DNA of 64,000 nucleotides from CAZQBY01 sp964592405 [NCBI: uncultured archaeon] (GTDB lineage: Archaea; Altiarchaeota; Altiarchaeia; JAFGQM01). The notes beneath the pieces are model-generated. The model ran no database searches. It saw nothing but the letters and a program-made list of their open reading frames with translations, and was not told the origin of the DNA. Shown piece by piece: positions 32,181 to 41,872 of the stretch. The position numbers and the translations under genes were made by a program. Numbering within the stretch: position 1 is the first letter of the stretch; each line of letters starts with the position of its first letter. Location of the stretch: the NCBI GenBank assembly GCA_964592405.1, contig CAZQBY010000003.1, positions 20,329-84,328 of the forward strand, written 5' to 3'.

Positions 32181-34373
32181 ATGCCCGCCAAGAAGACCGG
32201 ATCCCAGACATTTGGAACCTTCACCGGCGTTTTTGTGCCAACGTTCCTGAGTATTATAGGAGTTATACTCTTTCTCCGGCTGGGATATGTGGTGGGGGGT
32301 GCTGGAACACTCGGCGCTGCGATCATAATAATCTTGGCTGTATCAGTTACCTTCTCCACCGGCTTGGCCCTAAGCTCGATAACCAGTAATATAAGGATAG
32401 GAGCAGGCGGAGCTTTCTCCATAGTTTCAAAGACTTTGGGTTTGGAAGTGGGAGGTAGCGTAGGAATACCGCTCTTTCTCGCCCAGACATTCTCAGTGGC
32501 ACTCTATATCTTTGGTTTCACAGAGGCATGGAGTTTTATATATCCCGGGCATAATCCCCTTCTAGTATCTCTTCTGGTTTTTGGATCCCTGTTTCTCCTG
32601 GTCTTCATAAGCACCAGAATAGCCGTAAAGGCCCAGTTGCTGGTTTTTATCCTTGTCTGTGTGTCTCTGCTCTCAATATTTATGGGCGGTAACCCGGATA
32701 AAGGGGGAGCACATGTGCCGCTGATAGACTTCTCTAGGATACCCTTCTGGACGCTCTTTGCATTGTTCTTTCCAGCAGTAACAGGCCTGATGGCGGGAGT
32801 TGGTATGTCAGGAGAACTCTCTGATCCCAAGCAGCAGATACCCAAGGGCGTTCTCTCCGCCCTGATAATAACCACAGTTATTTATCTAAGTCTGGTGGTT
32901 TTCTTCGGCTACTTTTCAAACACGCTGGAACTGCTCAAGAACAACTTGATAGTCTTGGATCTTGCGGCCTTTCCCTTCCTGGTTCTTATAGGTATACTGG
33001 CAGCTACATACTCCAGTGCCCTTACCACATTCGTTGCTGCACCAAGGGTTCTGCTGGCCCTAGGCGAGCACTCAATATTACCAAAAGACAAAATGCTTTC
33101 CAGAAAAACCGGCCGTGGAGAGCCAAGGAATGCTACTCTGATAACAGGGATGATAGTCGCACTACTGCTTATGATGGGTAATCTCAATATGATAGCGCCT
33201 ATATTGACAATATTCTTCCTGATAACCTACGCTGCAATAAATGCCTCTGTTTTTATAGAACAGTCCCTCAGCCTGGTGAGCTTCAGACCAACATTCACAA
33301 TACCGCGGATAATCCCGTTGTATGGAGCCATCAGCTCAATCGCAATAATGTTCCTGATAAACAGCATAGCAGGCCTCGCTTCCATATCCTTCCTAATACT
33401 CCTGTACCTGGCTCTGATAAAGAAGCCGTTTAAGGAGAAAGAGGGGGATATACGCTCAGGACTCTTCAGATCCATCTCCGAATGGGCTATCAAGGAAACT
33501 AAAAGCTTCCCCCGGTCACCCCATACATGGAAGCCCAATATCCTTATACCTGTTCTCACAACAAAGACTCTTGCCGGCAATTTTCCGCTGATACGAGATA
33601 TTGCCCGCCCCTATGGCACCATGACTGTTCTTGGGTTTAATCTGGAGAGGAACATCAAGAAAAATCCGGAAAAGAAGGACATAACGAAAACCCAGATGAA
33701 GAAGGAGCTGACCGAGCTCCCCAATCTGGTAGAGAAGTTTGGCGAAAGCGGTATATTCACCTCCTTTTCAACAGTAGATGCGAGGAGATATGTCGATGGC
33801 CTTATAGTCGCAATGGAGGCTATGGAGAGCCAGGTCTTTGCCCCCAATATAGTTTTCCTCCCCTACAAGCCGGACAGGCTACCCCAGAGAAGTCTGAAGA
33901 AGATAATCAACATAACCAAAAAACTGAAATGCGGGCTGATGTTGTTTGACAAGGAGGAACAGGTTGGACTGGGTTCTGAAAAGAATATACATATCTGGAT
34001 ATCTCCCAAGGCCCTCAGAAAGGACCTTTATGAGGAAAAATACTATGATCTTGCCATGCTGATAGCCTATGCCCTGTGGAAGAACTGGAAGGGAAGTATA
34101 ACACTGTGGATGTGCGTCAAAAACAAGAGAAAAAAGCAGGAAGCAGAAAGATATCTCAGGCAACTGCTATATGATGCAAGATTTCCAAAATCCACAACAA
34201 TTAGGGTGGTTATTGGCGACTTTCACAGGGTTCTTGGAGAGAGCCCGGATGGGGATATCCACATGGTGCCCTTCCAGGCCAGTGATGTGAATGCTATCAT
34301 CAACATAGCCAAGACAAGGAACAAATCTTTCCTCTTTGTCCTTGATTCAACCGAAGAAAGCATTCTGGCATGA
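32181..34373 (+). CDS. SLC12-like amino acid/cation-chloride transporter
   Basis: A 730-residue APC-superfamily carrier. It begins TFGTFTGVFVPTFLSIIGVI and continues LFLRLGYVVG, the signature of the SLC12 (Na-K-Cl cotransporter-like) branch, with about 12 membrane helices to residue 410. The C-terminal 300 residues form a soluble domain (LIPVLTTKTLAGNFPLIRDI, then KKNPEKKDITKTQMKKEL) like the regulatory tail of cation-chloride cotransporters. Archaeal relatives are thought to carry amino acids or ions with Na/K/Cl; the substrate is unknown. Possible osmotic role given the solute genes nearby. Confidence 0.85.
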   Translation: MPAKKTGSQTFGTFTGVFVPTFLSIIGVILFLRLGYVVGGAGTLGAAIIIILAVSVTFSTGLALSSITSNIRIGAGGAFSIVSKTLGLEVGGSVGIPLFLAQTFSVALYIFGFTEAWSFIYPGHNPLLVSLLVFGSLFLLVFISTRIAVKAQLLVFILVCVSLLSIFMGGNPDKGGAHVPLIDFSRIPFWTLFALFFPAVTGLMAGVGMSGELSDPKQQIPKGVLSALIITTVIYLSLVVFFGYFSNTLELLKNNLIVLDLAAFPFLVLIGILAATYSSALTTFVAAPRVLLALGEHSILPKDKMLSRKTGRGEPRNATLITGMIVALLLMMGNLNMIAPILTIFFLITYAAINASVFIEQSLSLVSFRPTFTIPRIIPLYGAISSIAIMFLINSIAGLASISFLILLYLALIKKPFKEKEGDIRSGLFRSISEWAIKETKSFPRSPHTWKPNILIPVLTTKTLAGNFPLIRDIARPYGTMTVLGFNLERNIKKNPEKKDITKTQMKKELTELPNLVEKFGESGIFTSFSTVDARRYVDGLIVAMEAMESQVFAPNIVFLPYKPDRLPQRSLKKIINITKKLKCGLMLFDKEEQVGLGSEKNIHIWISPKALRKDLYEEKYYDLAMLIAYALWKNWKGSITLWMCVKNKRKKQEAERYLRQLLYDARFPKSTTIRVVIGDFHRVLGESPDGDIHMVPFQASDVNAIINIAKTRNKSFLFVLDSTEESILA

Positions 34374-34420
34374 GCAATGGGAGATTATTTTTAAAACAAA
34401 ACCAAATAAATTTCCGATCT

Positions 34421-35146
34421 ATGGACAAGAGGATCTTATCTGGCATAGGTGGAGGAGTGGCAGTATTTGTGATAGTTATGCTCATGATAATGTTCACAAG
34501 CCCGCATAGACCCAGGTGCGGTGACAACATCTGCAGTGATGCCGAGTCCTGTAAGTCCTGCCCGAAAGACTGTGGAAACTGTGCAACCCGGATAGAAGAG
34601 GCAGTGTGTGAAGACGGGCTCTTCTGGTGTGAGGATAAGGGGGAGTGTGTGAGATCGAGGGCACACTGTCTGGAAACACCATTTGGTGTGCATATTGCCG
34701 AAGAGGCCAATAAACAGTGGGGCGGAGCGTTTATCTACCCGGAGAGGAACATATCATCCACAGAGGGGTGGTGGAGAGCCAGTTTCAATGTCCCTGAAGG
34801 CGCACAGGTACTAGATGAGTGCTATATCTTTATGAGGGGAGATAGTAGCAGGGAGGCTGACGGTGCTTATTTTTTAGAACATGGCCCTGTCAACATCAGT
34901 GGCAGAAAGGTATGTGAGATAGAAGTCAGGGAAGGTCCGGTAAAGCCGTGCGGCAGGTTCATAGTGCACATAGATCTGGATGCCATGAAAGAGGGCTATG
35001 ATGCTGAGGCTGACAACTGGCGCGATTTCTTCGACTGCGAAACCGATGGAACTGATTACTGCCAGCGTGAATGCGATGCCATGATGATGGAATTGATGAA
35101 ACAGGAGACATCATCAGTCAACATAACCAGCCACCACTCAACATAA
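34421..35146 (+). CDS. Membrane-anchored Cys-rich (CGDNIC) surface protein
   Basis: The preferred start is ATG 34421: a TATA-like ATTTTTAAA (34386-34395) lies about 26 bases upstream and a clean anchor helix (MDKRILSGIGGGVAVFVIVM) follows; the frame is open to 34370. The 241-residue product has a CGDNICSDAESCKSCPKDCG module directly after the anchor, like those at 3701 and 44749. A beta-rich C-terminal domain follows, with several paired cysteines (CEIEVREGPVKPCGRF; CQRECDAMM). Exported and anchored at the N-terminus. Function unknown. Confidence 0.6.
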   Translation: MDKRILSGIGGGVAVFVIVMLMIMFTSPHRPRCGDNICSDAESCKSCPKDCGNCATRIEEAVCEDGLFWCEDKGECVRSRAHCLETPFGVHIAEEANKQWGGAFIYPERNISSTEGWWRASFNVPEGAQVLDECYIFMRGDSSREADGAYFLEHGPVNISGRKVCEIEVREGPVKPCGRFIVHIDLDAMKEGYDAEADNWRDFFDCETDGTDYCQRECDAMMMELMKQETSSVNITSHHST

Positions 35147-35261
35147 CCAGTGGATGAGCAAATTCGGATATGCGATTACTGAATTCTTGGACATGGCTGC
35201 CCATCTGGATGTGATAACTTCGTCAAGGGGTACGCACATTCCACCATGGGGGAGGATAGTC

Positions 35262-35681
35262 CTAGAAAGTAAGTCCCTCATCCATGCTACTCAGTGGCAG
35301 GCGTCTGTTCTTGGGCAGGTTGTTTATTATTTTTCCCTGCTTTGGCTTCCCAACCCCTAAGATATATTTCTTGTATCTGAGTATGACATAATATCCGCTA
35401 GCCTCCTTTTCAATATCAAGACCGCACATCCACTGCTTTGCCTGTTGTTCATCCAAATCAACAAAATTCTGCGTGGCCAGTTGTGCAACAGCAAAACTGG
35501 GTCTGAACACCCTTTCCATGGAACCTGTGTATAAGCCTTGTCTGCCCCGAAGATCCATATTCTCTCCTGTGTAGATAAAGACGCGCTTGCCCTTGGCATA
35601 CATTCTTCCCTGTGGAAGCTCTATTCCAAATTTGTCCTTCAGATACTCCCTGATGTGGTCAAAGTTGGGTTCCAAGTTCAT
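35262..35681 (-). CDS. PUA-type RNA-binding protein (NOL1/NOP2/Fmu-associated)
   Basis: A 139-residue protein resembling the COG3270 'NOL1/NOP2/fmu family ribosome biogenesis' domain: GIELPQGRMYAKGKRVFIYT near the N-terminus, then DLDEQQAKQWMCGLDIEKEA and YKKYILGVGKPKQGKIIN, the usual PUA-like end. Such domains bind RNA and occur fused to or beside NSUN methyltransferases. It overlaps the start of the stop-proximal end of the m5C methyltransferase gene by 23 bases, so the pair probably acts on the same RNA. Confidence 0.75.
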   Translation of the reverse strand: MNLEPNFDHIREYLKDKFGIELPQGRMYAKGKRVFIYTGENMDLRGRQGLYTGSMERVFRPSFAVAQLATQNFVDLDEQQAKQWMCGLDIEKEASGYYVILRYKKYILGVGKPKQGKIINNLPKNRRLPLSSMDEGLTF

Positions 35682-36555
35682 TTTCTGTTATATCCTTTGA
35701 TATCTTCGCCACAAAGAAGAACTCTGTGTCATTATCCCATGGGTATATGCGCATACATCGCTCTGTGCCCGGCAGCAGGCCCGGGCGCGATTTTATTCTT
35801 GCGTTGACCCTCTCCAGTCTAGCCTCCCCAAAGCGCTCCAGCAGGGAGAGGATTACTGCCTCATTCTCCTCAACAGAACTGGTACATGTAGAGTAAACCA
35901 GAACCCCGCCCGGTTTGAGAAGCTTGAAGGCTGACCTGAGGAGTCCTTTCTGAAGACTAGATATCCTCTTGGCAAATCCGGGCGTCCACATCTTTAGAAC
36001 ACTGGGGCTCTTTCTAGCAGAGCCCATATTGGAACATGGAACATCCACCAGTATGCGGTCAAACTGCATGATAGTGGGGAAGCGAAGGCCATCAAAGTGT
36101 GTGACAACTGCATTCATAACACCACAGCGCTCAAGGTTGGAAACCAGGGCCTTGCGCCTCTCAGGATCCGGGTCATTGGCCACCAGCGTTCTGCAGAAGG
36201 GGGCAATCTGGGTGGATTTCGACCCGGGAGCTGCTGCTATGTCCAATACTGCATCTCCATGCTCCGGAGCCAGAACAACAGCCGGCAACATGGAAGCGGC
36301 CTCCTGAACGTAGAAGTAGCCAAGCTGGTGGGGTATAGTAGCCCCCCAAGGCCTGTTATCAACCCGGAATCCATACTTGCACCAAGGTAGTGGCTCGGCA
36401 CCCATGATATCCAGCTCGCTCCTGAAATCCCTTGGAGTTGTCCGGATGGGGTTTAATCTTATGGACTTTCGTATGGGCTTTTTTATCCATTCCCTGAACA
36501 GGGGAAATTCATCACCCAGCAACTCCCTGTGGTAATCCAGCATCTTTTTGTTCAT
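35659..36555 (-). CDS. NSUN-type RNA cytosine-5 methyltransferase
   Basis: The preferred start is ATG 36555 (MNKKMLDYHR), 32 bases from a shared TATA-like site; the frame is open to 36588. The 298-residue enzyme carries AAPGSKSTQIA (SAM loop), ANDPDPERR, motif IV VDVPCSNMG with catalytic Cys and motif VI YSTCTSS with the second Cys. The PCSN (not the more usual PCSG) is a minor variation. It forms 5-methylcytosine in tRNA or rRNA. The RNA-binding PUA part sits in the following gene, a split arrangement. Confidence 0.88.
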   Translation of the reverse strand: MNKKMLDYHRELLGDEFPLFREWIKKPIRKSIRLNPIRTTPRDFRSELDIMGAEPLPWCKYGFRVDNRPWGATIPHQLGYFYVQEAASMLPAVVLAPEHGDAVLDIAAAPGSKSTQIAPFCRTLVANDPDPERRKALVSNLERCGVMNAVVTHFDGLRFPTIMQFDRILVDVPCSNMGSARKSPSVLKMWTPGFAKRISSLQKGLLRSAFKLLKPGGVLVYSTCTSSVEENEAVILSLLERFGEARLERVNARIKSRPGLLPGTERCMRIYPWDNDTEFFFVAKISKDITENELGTQL

Positions 36556-36586
36556 TGCTTGAATTTGAATCTCATATACAAAAAAC

Positions 36587-36596
36587 AATTTTTAAA
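36587..36596. promoter_or_regulatory. Shared palindromic TATA-like site (divergent promoter)
   Basis: AATTTTTAAA reads nearly the same on both strands. It lies 22-31 bases before ATG 36618 (+, transglutaminase-like) and 32-41 bases before ATG 36555 (-, NSUN). Both genes could be read from this one site. Confidence 0.45.
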
Positions 36597-36617
36597 CCGA
36601 CTCTTATTAATTCCCCG

Positions 36618-38300
36618 ATGCATCAAAAGTTCATTGTATTGATATTTGTAGTTGTCTTTCTGACAAACTTGGCAACAGCAGACTCTCCTTGGAGGGTAAC
36701 AGAAATGAGGGCCAGAATAACATTTAGCGGAGAGGCTACCATCCAGAGAGAGGGCACCAATCCCAAGATCAACTGGGTTGAGGGCAGGTTTTATCTTGCC
36801 CCCCTTCACCTAAACGTCCAATCACCCAAGCTGGTGGGATATATGCCGGACGAGTACAGATTTGAGGAGGATGAGAACGGGAACAGATATGTGGTTTTCA
36901 GATGGGAAAACCCGACTGTGGACTCGCTCCCATATGCCATCGTTTGGGAGGTAGTGGTTAATGGATTCAATTATACAATAAACTCACTGGGTGACTTGGG
37001 CAGATATGCCGACAACCTAAAAAAGTATCTGGAACCCGATGAACTGACCCTTTGGACAGGATATATGAAATCCAAGGCAGATTCCATAATTCAGGGCTCA
37101 AGAAGCGTTGTGGAGGCCGCAAAGAGGTTATGTAATTGGGTGTCATCAGCACTGTCATATGATGATGCCTACTGGAAGATAACCGCTTCTGCACAGGAGG
37201 CATTCTCCCAGAGGAAAGGCACCTGCGATGAGTATGCCAATCTTTTCATAGCAATGTCCCGGAGTGTTGGCATACCAACCAGATATGTTGAGGGCCTTGT
37301 TTACAGTGGTGAAAGCTGGAACTATCATGCCTGGGCTGAGGTCTATGCCAGCGGGGCATGGATTCCGGTTGATCCAACCTACAATGAGATAGGCTTTCTT
37401 GACTCAACACACATAGCACTGGCAAAGGTGGTAAGTGATGAGGATGTTTACAACCGGATAAAATGGGCTGGTATTGGGGTAAGGGCAAGCTTTGGAAAGG
37501 ATGACAAACAAATAGAGATGACGACCGAATCCAGAGATATTCTAGAGATAAACCTGTCCGTACCGGAGAGCATTGTGGGGTCTGAGATCTTTGATGTTGT
37601 GGCGGAAATAACCAACACGCTGAACTCGTATGCTGTGGCGACGTGTGCGATAAATATGCCAGTTGAGATGATACTGCTGGATTATAAGGAGAAATCCGTA
37701 ATCCTTGAGCCGAGGGGTAAAGGGCGCCTCTCATGGAGGATTGCCTCACCCGGTAATTTGGACAGGAGATGGCTCCATAAGATGCCTGTCCAGATATACT
37801 GCTTCCCCAGTGGCTTTGTCAATAAGAGCATCATAATAGATCCGAGATACAGTAAGGAGATTGTGCGACAAGTCACAATATCTGATTTGGTAATTCTAAA
37901 CGGAAGTACAAGCATGGTTAGGGTCAGGAATGACGGAACTGGGGAGATAAGCAAACTAAATGTCGAACTTTGCCTTGAGAACAACAATTATACGTGCAAA
38001 ACCAATGTTGTCAGGGGACTTGAACCCGGCGGAACCGCTGAGGTTTTCTTTGAGATTGAGGTGGGGGACGGTGACACTGTATCGGTCACTGTTGAATCGG
38101 ATGAACTCGGGGCTGTGCACAGTAAGACTACTGTCTCCGGGCTGGAGAAGGCAACAAAGAAACAGGAGGAAACAAAGCCGCCTGTGGTACTAAAATCCAT
38201 GGAGGCTCGGAAGGAGGAATGGGTTATTATTGTATTGGTAGTTATCATACTTGCCGCCATAATGTCTGCAGTTGCAGCCAGCATTATCAGGAGGGATTAA
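36618..38300 (+). CDS. Secreted transglutaminase-like protease-fold surface protein
   Basis: The preferred start is ATG 36618, as it gives a signal peptide (MHQKFIVLIFVVVFLTNLATA) and sits about 26 bases after a TATA-like site; the frame is open to 36555. The 560-residue product contains a transglutaminase-like core: RKGTCDEYANLFIAMSRSVG (catalytic Cys), WNYHAWAEVYASG (His) and WIPVDPTYNEIG (Asp). Beta domains follow and a C-terminal membrane helix (about 533-555). These folds act as peptidases or crosslinkers outside the cell. It may process surface proteins. Confidence 0.82.
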   Translation: MHQKFIVLIFVVVFLTNLATADSPWRVTEMRARITFSGEATIQREGTNPKINWVEGRFYLAPLHLNVQSPKLVGYMPDEYRFEEDENGNRYVVFRWENPTVDSLPYAIVWEVVVNGFNYTINSLGDLGRYADNLKKYLEPDELTLWTGYMKSKADSIIQGSRSVVEAAKRLCNWVSSALSYDDAYWKITASAQEAFSQRKGTCDEYANLFIAMSRSVGIPTRYVEGLVYSGESWNYHAWAEVYASGAWIPVDPTYNEIGFLDSTHIALAKVVSDEDVYNRIKWAGIGVRASFGKDDKQIEMTTESRDILEINLSVPESIVGSEIFDVVAEITNTLNSYAVATCAINMPVEMILLDYKEKSVILEPRGKGRLSWRIASPGNLDRRWLHKMPVQIYCFPSGFVNKSIIIDPRYSKEIVRQVTISDLVILNGSTSMVRVRNDGTGEISKLNVELCLENNNYTCKTNVVRGLEPGGTAEVFFEIEVGDGDTVSVTVESDELGAVHSKTTVSGLEKATKKQEETKPPVVLKSMEARKEEWVIIVLVVIILAAIMSAVAASIIRRD

Positions 38301-38310
38301 CTTTTTAAGA
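38301..38310 (+). promoter_or_regulatory. TATA-like box of tRNA-Gly(GCC)
   Basis: CTTTTTAAGA 25-34 bases before the tRNA 5' end at 38335; it begins immediately after the stop codon of the preceding gene. Confidence 0.5.
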
Positions 38311-38334
38311 TAAAATTTCTAACTAACCACTTCT

Positions 38335-38407
38335 GCGACCGTAGTCTAGCCTGGTATGACATCGGCTTGCCAAGCCGGTAGCCCGGGTTCAAATCCCGGC
38401 GGTCGCA
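38335..38407 (+). tRNA. tRNA-Gly (anticodon GCC)
   Basis: The acceptor GCGACCG (38335-38341) pairs with CGGTCGC (38400-38406), discriminator A at 38407. D stem GTC/GAC; anticodon stem TCGGC/GCCGG around loop TTGCCAA, so anticodon is GCC; T arm CCGGG TTCAAAT CCCGG. No intron and no encoded CCA. Body sequence is close to tRNA-Gly(TCC) at 30363. Confidence 0.95.
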
Positions 38408-38435
38408 CCTCGTTCTTCTTTCTGTAGGTTCAGTG

Positions 38436-38500
38436 CACCCGCCTTATGTCAAGGTCATTCGCAGAGAATTGGTGTCCGCCTCAACATCCTGGCGGCCGGA
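38436..38500 (+). ncRNA. tRNA-adjacent element B (candidate structured RNA or repeat)
   Basis: About 65 bases, beginning 29 bases after tRNA-Gly(GCC). It aligns with element A (12053-12118): CCGCCTTATGTC, AGGTCAT, GCAGAGA, GTGTCC and CATCC blocks in the same order and spacing. Its hairpin is CCGCC/GGCGG, a compensatory variant of A's CCACC/GGTGG. The end (CATCCTGGCGGCCG) partly mirrors the tRNA 3' end. No frame suggests a protein. Confidence 0.45.
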
Positions 38501-38569
38501 TGTAGGTTTCTATGAGGTTGTGGAGACTGTGGGCTTTTATTCCCCTATGTTATAAAGGATTGGAGGAGA

Positions 38570-39379
38570 ATGGACAAGAGGTTGGTTTTTGCCGCGGCCC
38601 TGGTAATCACCATCACGCTTCTACTCTCATACAATCGGCCGGTTGAGGAGGCCACTTCCCCTATTGCTCCGACTACAACCGAGGATAACGAATCAGCGGG
38701 GACGGGCCCCATAAGGCTACCAGAGATTCAGGCTTATACCGACGCCAGACGGAGGATGGTGAAGAATCAACTGGAGGCCAGAGGCATAACCGATGAGAGG
38801 GTTCTGAAGGCCATGGAAAGCGTCCAGCGCCATGAGTTCGTCCCCGATTCGCAGAGGGGCTCGGCTTATGAAGACCATCCCCTTCCCATAGGGTACGGTC
38901 AGACAATATCCCAGCCCTACATAGTCGCCCTCATGACGCAGTCTCTGAACCTGTCGGGAGATGAGAAGGTCCTAGAGATAGGGACGGGCTCGGCCTATCA
39001 GGCAGCTGTTTTGGCCGAGATAGTGGATGAAGTCTACACTATAGAGATAATCGATGCTCTGGCGGAGAGGGCCAAGGATACGCTGCGCAGGTTGGGATAC
39101 GACAATGTCAGGGTGAAGAACGCGGATGGATACTATGGATGGGAGGAGCACGCCCCCTTTGACGCGATAATCATAACCGCTGCAGCCACCCACGTGCCCC
39201 CGCCACTGCTGGAGCAGCTCAAGGAGGGCGGCCTGCTGATAATACCCTTGGGAAGCCAGAGATACTACCAGACTCTGACGCTGATGAAAAAGGTCGGGGA
39301 AGAGGTGGAAACCACATATATAACCGGCGTGAGGTTCGTGCCTATGACCGGGAGGGTGATGGGTGAGCAGCCAGCCTAA
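38570..39379 (+). CDS. pcm: Membrane-anchored protein-L-isoaspartate O-methyltransferase
   Basis: A 269-residue PIMT. The core has [55 protein letters not shown], and motif [23 protein letters not shown] repairs isoaspartyl residues using SAM. Unusually, residues about 1-22 form a signal peptide or membrane anchor ([20 protein letters not shown]) followed by a Thr/Pro/Glu-rich linker of about 30 residues before the catalytic domain. That places the enzyme outside or at the outer face of the membrane, where SAM is not known to be available. The 3' end overlaps the convergent gene by 38 bases. Confidence 0.88.
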   Translation: MDKRLVFAAALVITITLLLSYNRPVEEATSPIAPTTTEDNESAGTGPIRLPEIQAYTDARRRMVKNQLEARGITDERVLKAMESVQRHEFVPDSQRGSAYEDHPLPIGYGQTISQPYIVALMTQSLNLSGDEKVLEIGTGSAYQAAVLAEIVDEVYTIEIIDALAERAKDTLRRLGYDNVRVKNADGYYGWEEHAPFDAIIITAAATHVPPPLLEQLKEGGLLIIPLGSQRYYQTLTLMKKVGEEVETTYITGVRFVPMTGRVMGEQPA

Positions 39380-41639
39380 GGGACATGACAAGTGCGATTA
39401 GATATGCCAGTGAGGCAAGCAGAAAAACGGCGGTTATGCCAATCGATATGGCGACCAGAGCCCCTATGATGGAGCCTAGGACAGACGCGCACCCGTTGGC
39501 TGCCCAAGACCAGGGTATCAGGCTTTTGTTTATACTGTCCGCCATCCTTACTCCTACAGGGAAGGGCACCCCCAGCAAAAGGCCTATTGGGACAAGGAGG
39601 AGGAACGCTGCGACTGCGCGCAGCATTATGTCACCGCCCGGGTTCATGGCGAACAACATAGGGTAGAAGGGGATCAAGACCGCTATGCTCACGAGCACCA
39701 CCTTAATTCTACCGGCCTTCATCCTCTTGGACATTATGGAGCCGAGACCTGAGAAGAAGAGGATGGAGGAGAGTACTAGGGAGAAGGAATAGACGGGATG
39801 CCCCAGCCAGAGGGTCAGCCTCTGTATGGAGGCCATCTCGAACATCATGAAGCCCAGACCTATGGAGAAGAAATATGCTATCATGAACCATTTTCCGCGC
39901 ACCTTATCCTTTATCTTCCTGAGAGACAGCACTGGGAGGAGTATGAAGACAGCCGAGAGGATGAGAGCCTGCGCCAAGACGAAGAATATGACGAACCCGC
40001 CCTCGAAGAAAGGCTCCCATTTCTTTCCCATGCTTTCATACAGCTCTCCTATCTTATCCCACCGGAAGAAGTTGGAGAAAAATGGTTTGTCATCGGTGGT
40101 CGGTGAAACGTCAAATAGGTAGTCCCAGTTGCCGGCTAGGACCGCGGAAACGGCTTTGTGATACAGCGGCTCGGGGAATTTGTTATGGATGTTGACCTCG
40201 GACTGCTCTATGCCAGGGTAATAGACCAAGTCGTAGTTTCTCTCCTTACAGAACTCTTTTATGGTCTTTATGTCCTCATCAGTGAGCTTCTCCTTCCTCA
40301 CCAGTACTGTGCTTGTTACATAAGTGCGTATCACGGCTATGTGCTCCTTTGGGTCTTCCATGGCGCTCGAGGCTATCGCGACAATCCTGAGGAGCTCCCT
40401 CGGTGGGTTCTGTAGCCATCGAGTCACCGCCAAGAAGCCATCGTCGGAGAGATGGCTTAGATATTTCCTGAACCCCTCGACCGTGAAGATATAGTTCTCG
40501 GACATACCATATACGCCCAAGGAAGAAGACCCCACGCTCCCTGAAAGCGGAAGGACAATCAAATCGTATTCTTCTCCTGGCAGGTCTCTGGGACCGCCTA
40601 TGACAACAGGGACTCCATCATACAGGTCCGAATGCCTCCGTACCGCTTCGGCCACCAAGGGATTTGATTCAAGGACCTCAGGGGAAGCGCCGTTCTCCAA
40701 GGCGACTAAGACCTCCAGACCCCCTCCCGGATTTATAATCAGCGTCCTCCCCATGGATAGCTTATAGGGCAGGGAAAGGGGCAGGTAATCCGTGAAGCCG
40801 TCTCCCGAAGGCAGCGCGCTCAGCGAGTCGCCGTCCATGGTTATGCCCAGCTGGGGCGGGATTTCACCGCGGTATCCCAGGCTCAGCCCGGGCGCCATCC
40901 GGACCCCGGGAGAGTCCACCACATCAACCCTCGACTGGACGTTCCAGGCGGTCTCTACGATGCGCGCGCCCTCGTAGTTCAGCAGCTGGTTCAGGCTCTT
41001 GTAGGGCGAGATGCTTATGGCCGGCGGGGAGAGGAGAACCAATACCAAGAGAACAGCCCAGACGCCTGATGCGATTCTGACACGAGCGGTGCGCGCAAAG
41101 GCCGGTAGTGAAGCTGCGCCCATGGCAGCCGTGGCGAATATCGTGCCCGACTCGGGAAGGACGGACATCAGCAAGAGAGCCACACCCGCCCCCAGACCGG
41201 AGCCAGCCAAGCTCGAGAAGTATATAGTATTGACCCTCTCGCTCATCCTAGTTATGGCCAGAGCGATGACAGAACCGGCGAAGAGGAAGGGAAGCGACCA
41301 GAGCACGTAATACACGGCCAAGCGCAGCAGCTGCGTCGAGTCCCACATCAATTGGTAGGGGTCGAAGGGCATGGGGTTTGTAATCAGGAAAGAGGCTACA
41401 ATTGATATGGAGAAGATGGCTGAGAGGGTTGACATCGTCTTGTCCACGTCCCCTTTCAGCAGTCTCGGGAAAACTGAGAGGAGCGCCCCGGAGGCAGCGA
41501 AACCGAAGAGGGCTATGCTGATGACCATGAATGCGAAGTGATGCCACTGGGCTATTGAGAAAAGCCGTGTGAGGCTTATCTCCAGGACCAACGAGGAGAG
41601 TGAAATCAGGAAAACCCCCACATATAGTCGTCTGGCCAT
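39342..41639 (-). CDS. Polytopic membrane protein with spermidine-synthase-like domain
   Basis: The preferred start is ATG 41639 ([16 protein letters not shown]), as a TTTTAAAA-type site lies 25-40 bases upstream; the frame is open to 41702. The 765-residue product has six or more N-terminal helices, a central soluble region with spermine/spermidine-synthase-like pattern ([48 protein letters not shown]) and a second set of helices at the C-terminus. The Rossmann GxGxG is altered to NPGGGLE. Such fused proteins are widespread but uncharacterised. Convergent with the pcm gene. Confidence 0.75.
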   Translation of the reverse strand: MARRLYVGVFLISLSSLVLEISLTRLFSIAQWHHFAFMVISIALFGFAASGALLSVFPRLLKGDVDKTMSTLSAIFSISIVASFLITNPMPFDPYQLMWDSTQLLRLAVYYVLWSLPFLFAGSVIALAITRMSERVNTIYFSSLAGSGLGAGVALLLMSVLPESGTIFATAAMGAASLPAFARTARVRIASGVWAVLLVLVLLSPPAISISPYKSLNQLLNYEGARIVETAWNVQSRVDVVDSPGVRMAPGLSLGYRGEIPPQLGITMDGDSLSALPSGDGFTDYLPLSLPYKLSMGRTLIINPGGGLEVLVALENGASPEVLESNPLVAEAVRRHSDLYDGVPVVIGGPRDLPGEEYDLIVLPLSGSVGSSSLGVYGMSENYIFTVEGFRKYLSHLSDDGFLAVTRWLQNPPRELLRIVAIASSAMEDPKEHIAVIRTYVTSTVLVRKEKLTDEDIKTIKEFCKERNYDLVYYPGIEQSEVNIHNKFPEPLYHKAVSAVLAGNWDYLFDVSPTTDDKPFFSNFFRWDKIGELYESMGKKWEPFFEGGFVIFFVLAQALILSAVFILLPVLSLRKIKDKVRGKWFMIAYFFSIGLGFMMFEMASIQRLTLWLGHPVYSFSLVLSSILFFSGLGSIMSKRMKAGRIKVVLVSIAVLIPFYPMLFAMNPGGDIMLRAVAAFLLLVPIGLLLGVPFPVGVRMADSINKSLIPWSWAANGCASVLGSIIGALVAISIGITAVFLLASLAYLIALVMSLRLAAHPSPSRS

Positions 41640-41872
41640 TGATATTTTAGCAGCTGGGAGGATTTTAATAGAAAATTTTAAAACCCCGCCCATTACTATC
41701 ACGCATTTTCAACGCCAAAATGGAACCCGCGAACCAATCTAATCCGGAGGGCGGCCAGTGCGACCTGCGTGGCGACGGGCAATGGCTTCCTATGCAGACG
41801 GATAGTCACATAGACTGGCGGCTATTTTTCTCTTTCCTTTCCTTTTTTACTCTCATTAGTTCTAACTAGGAT

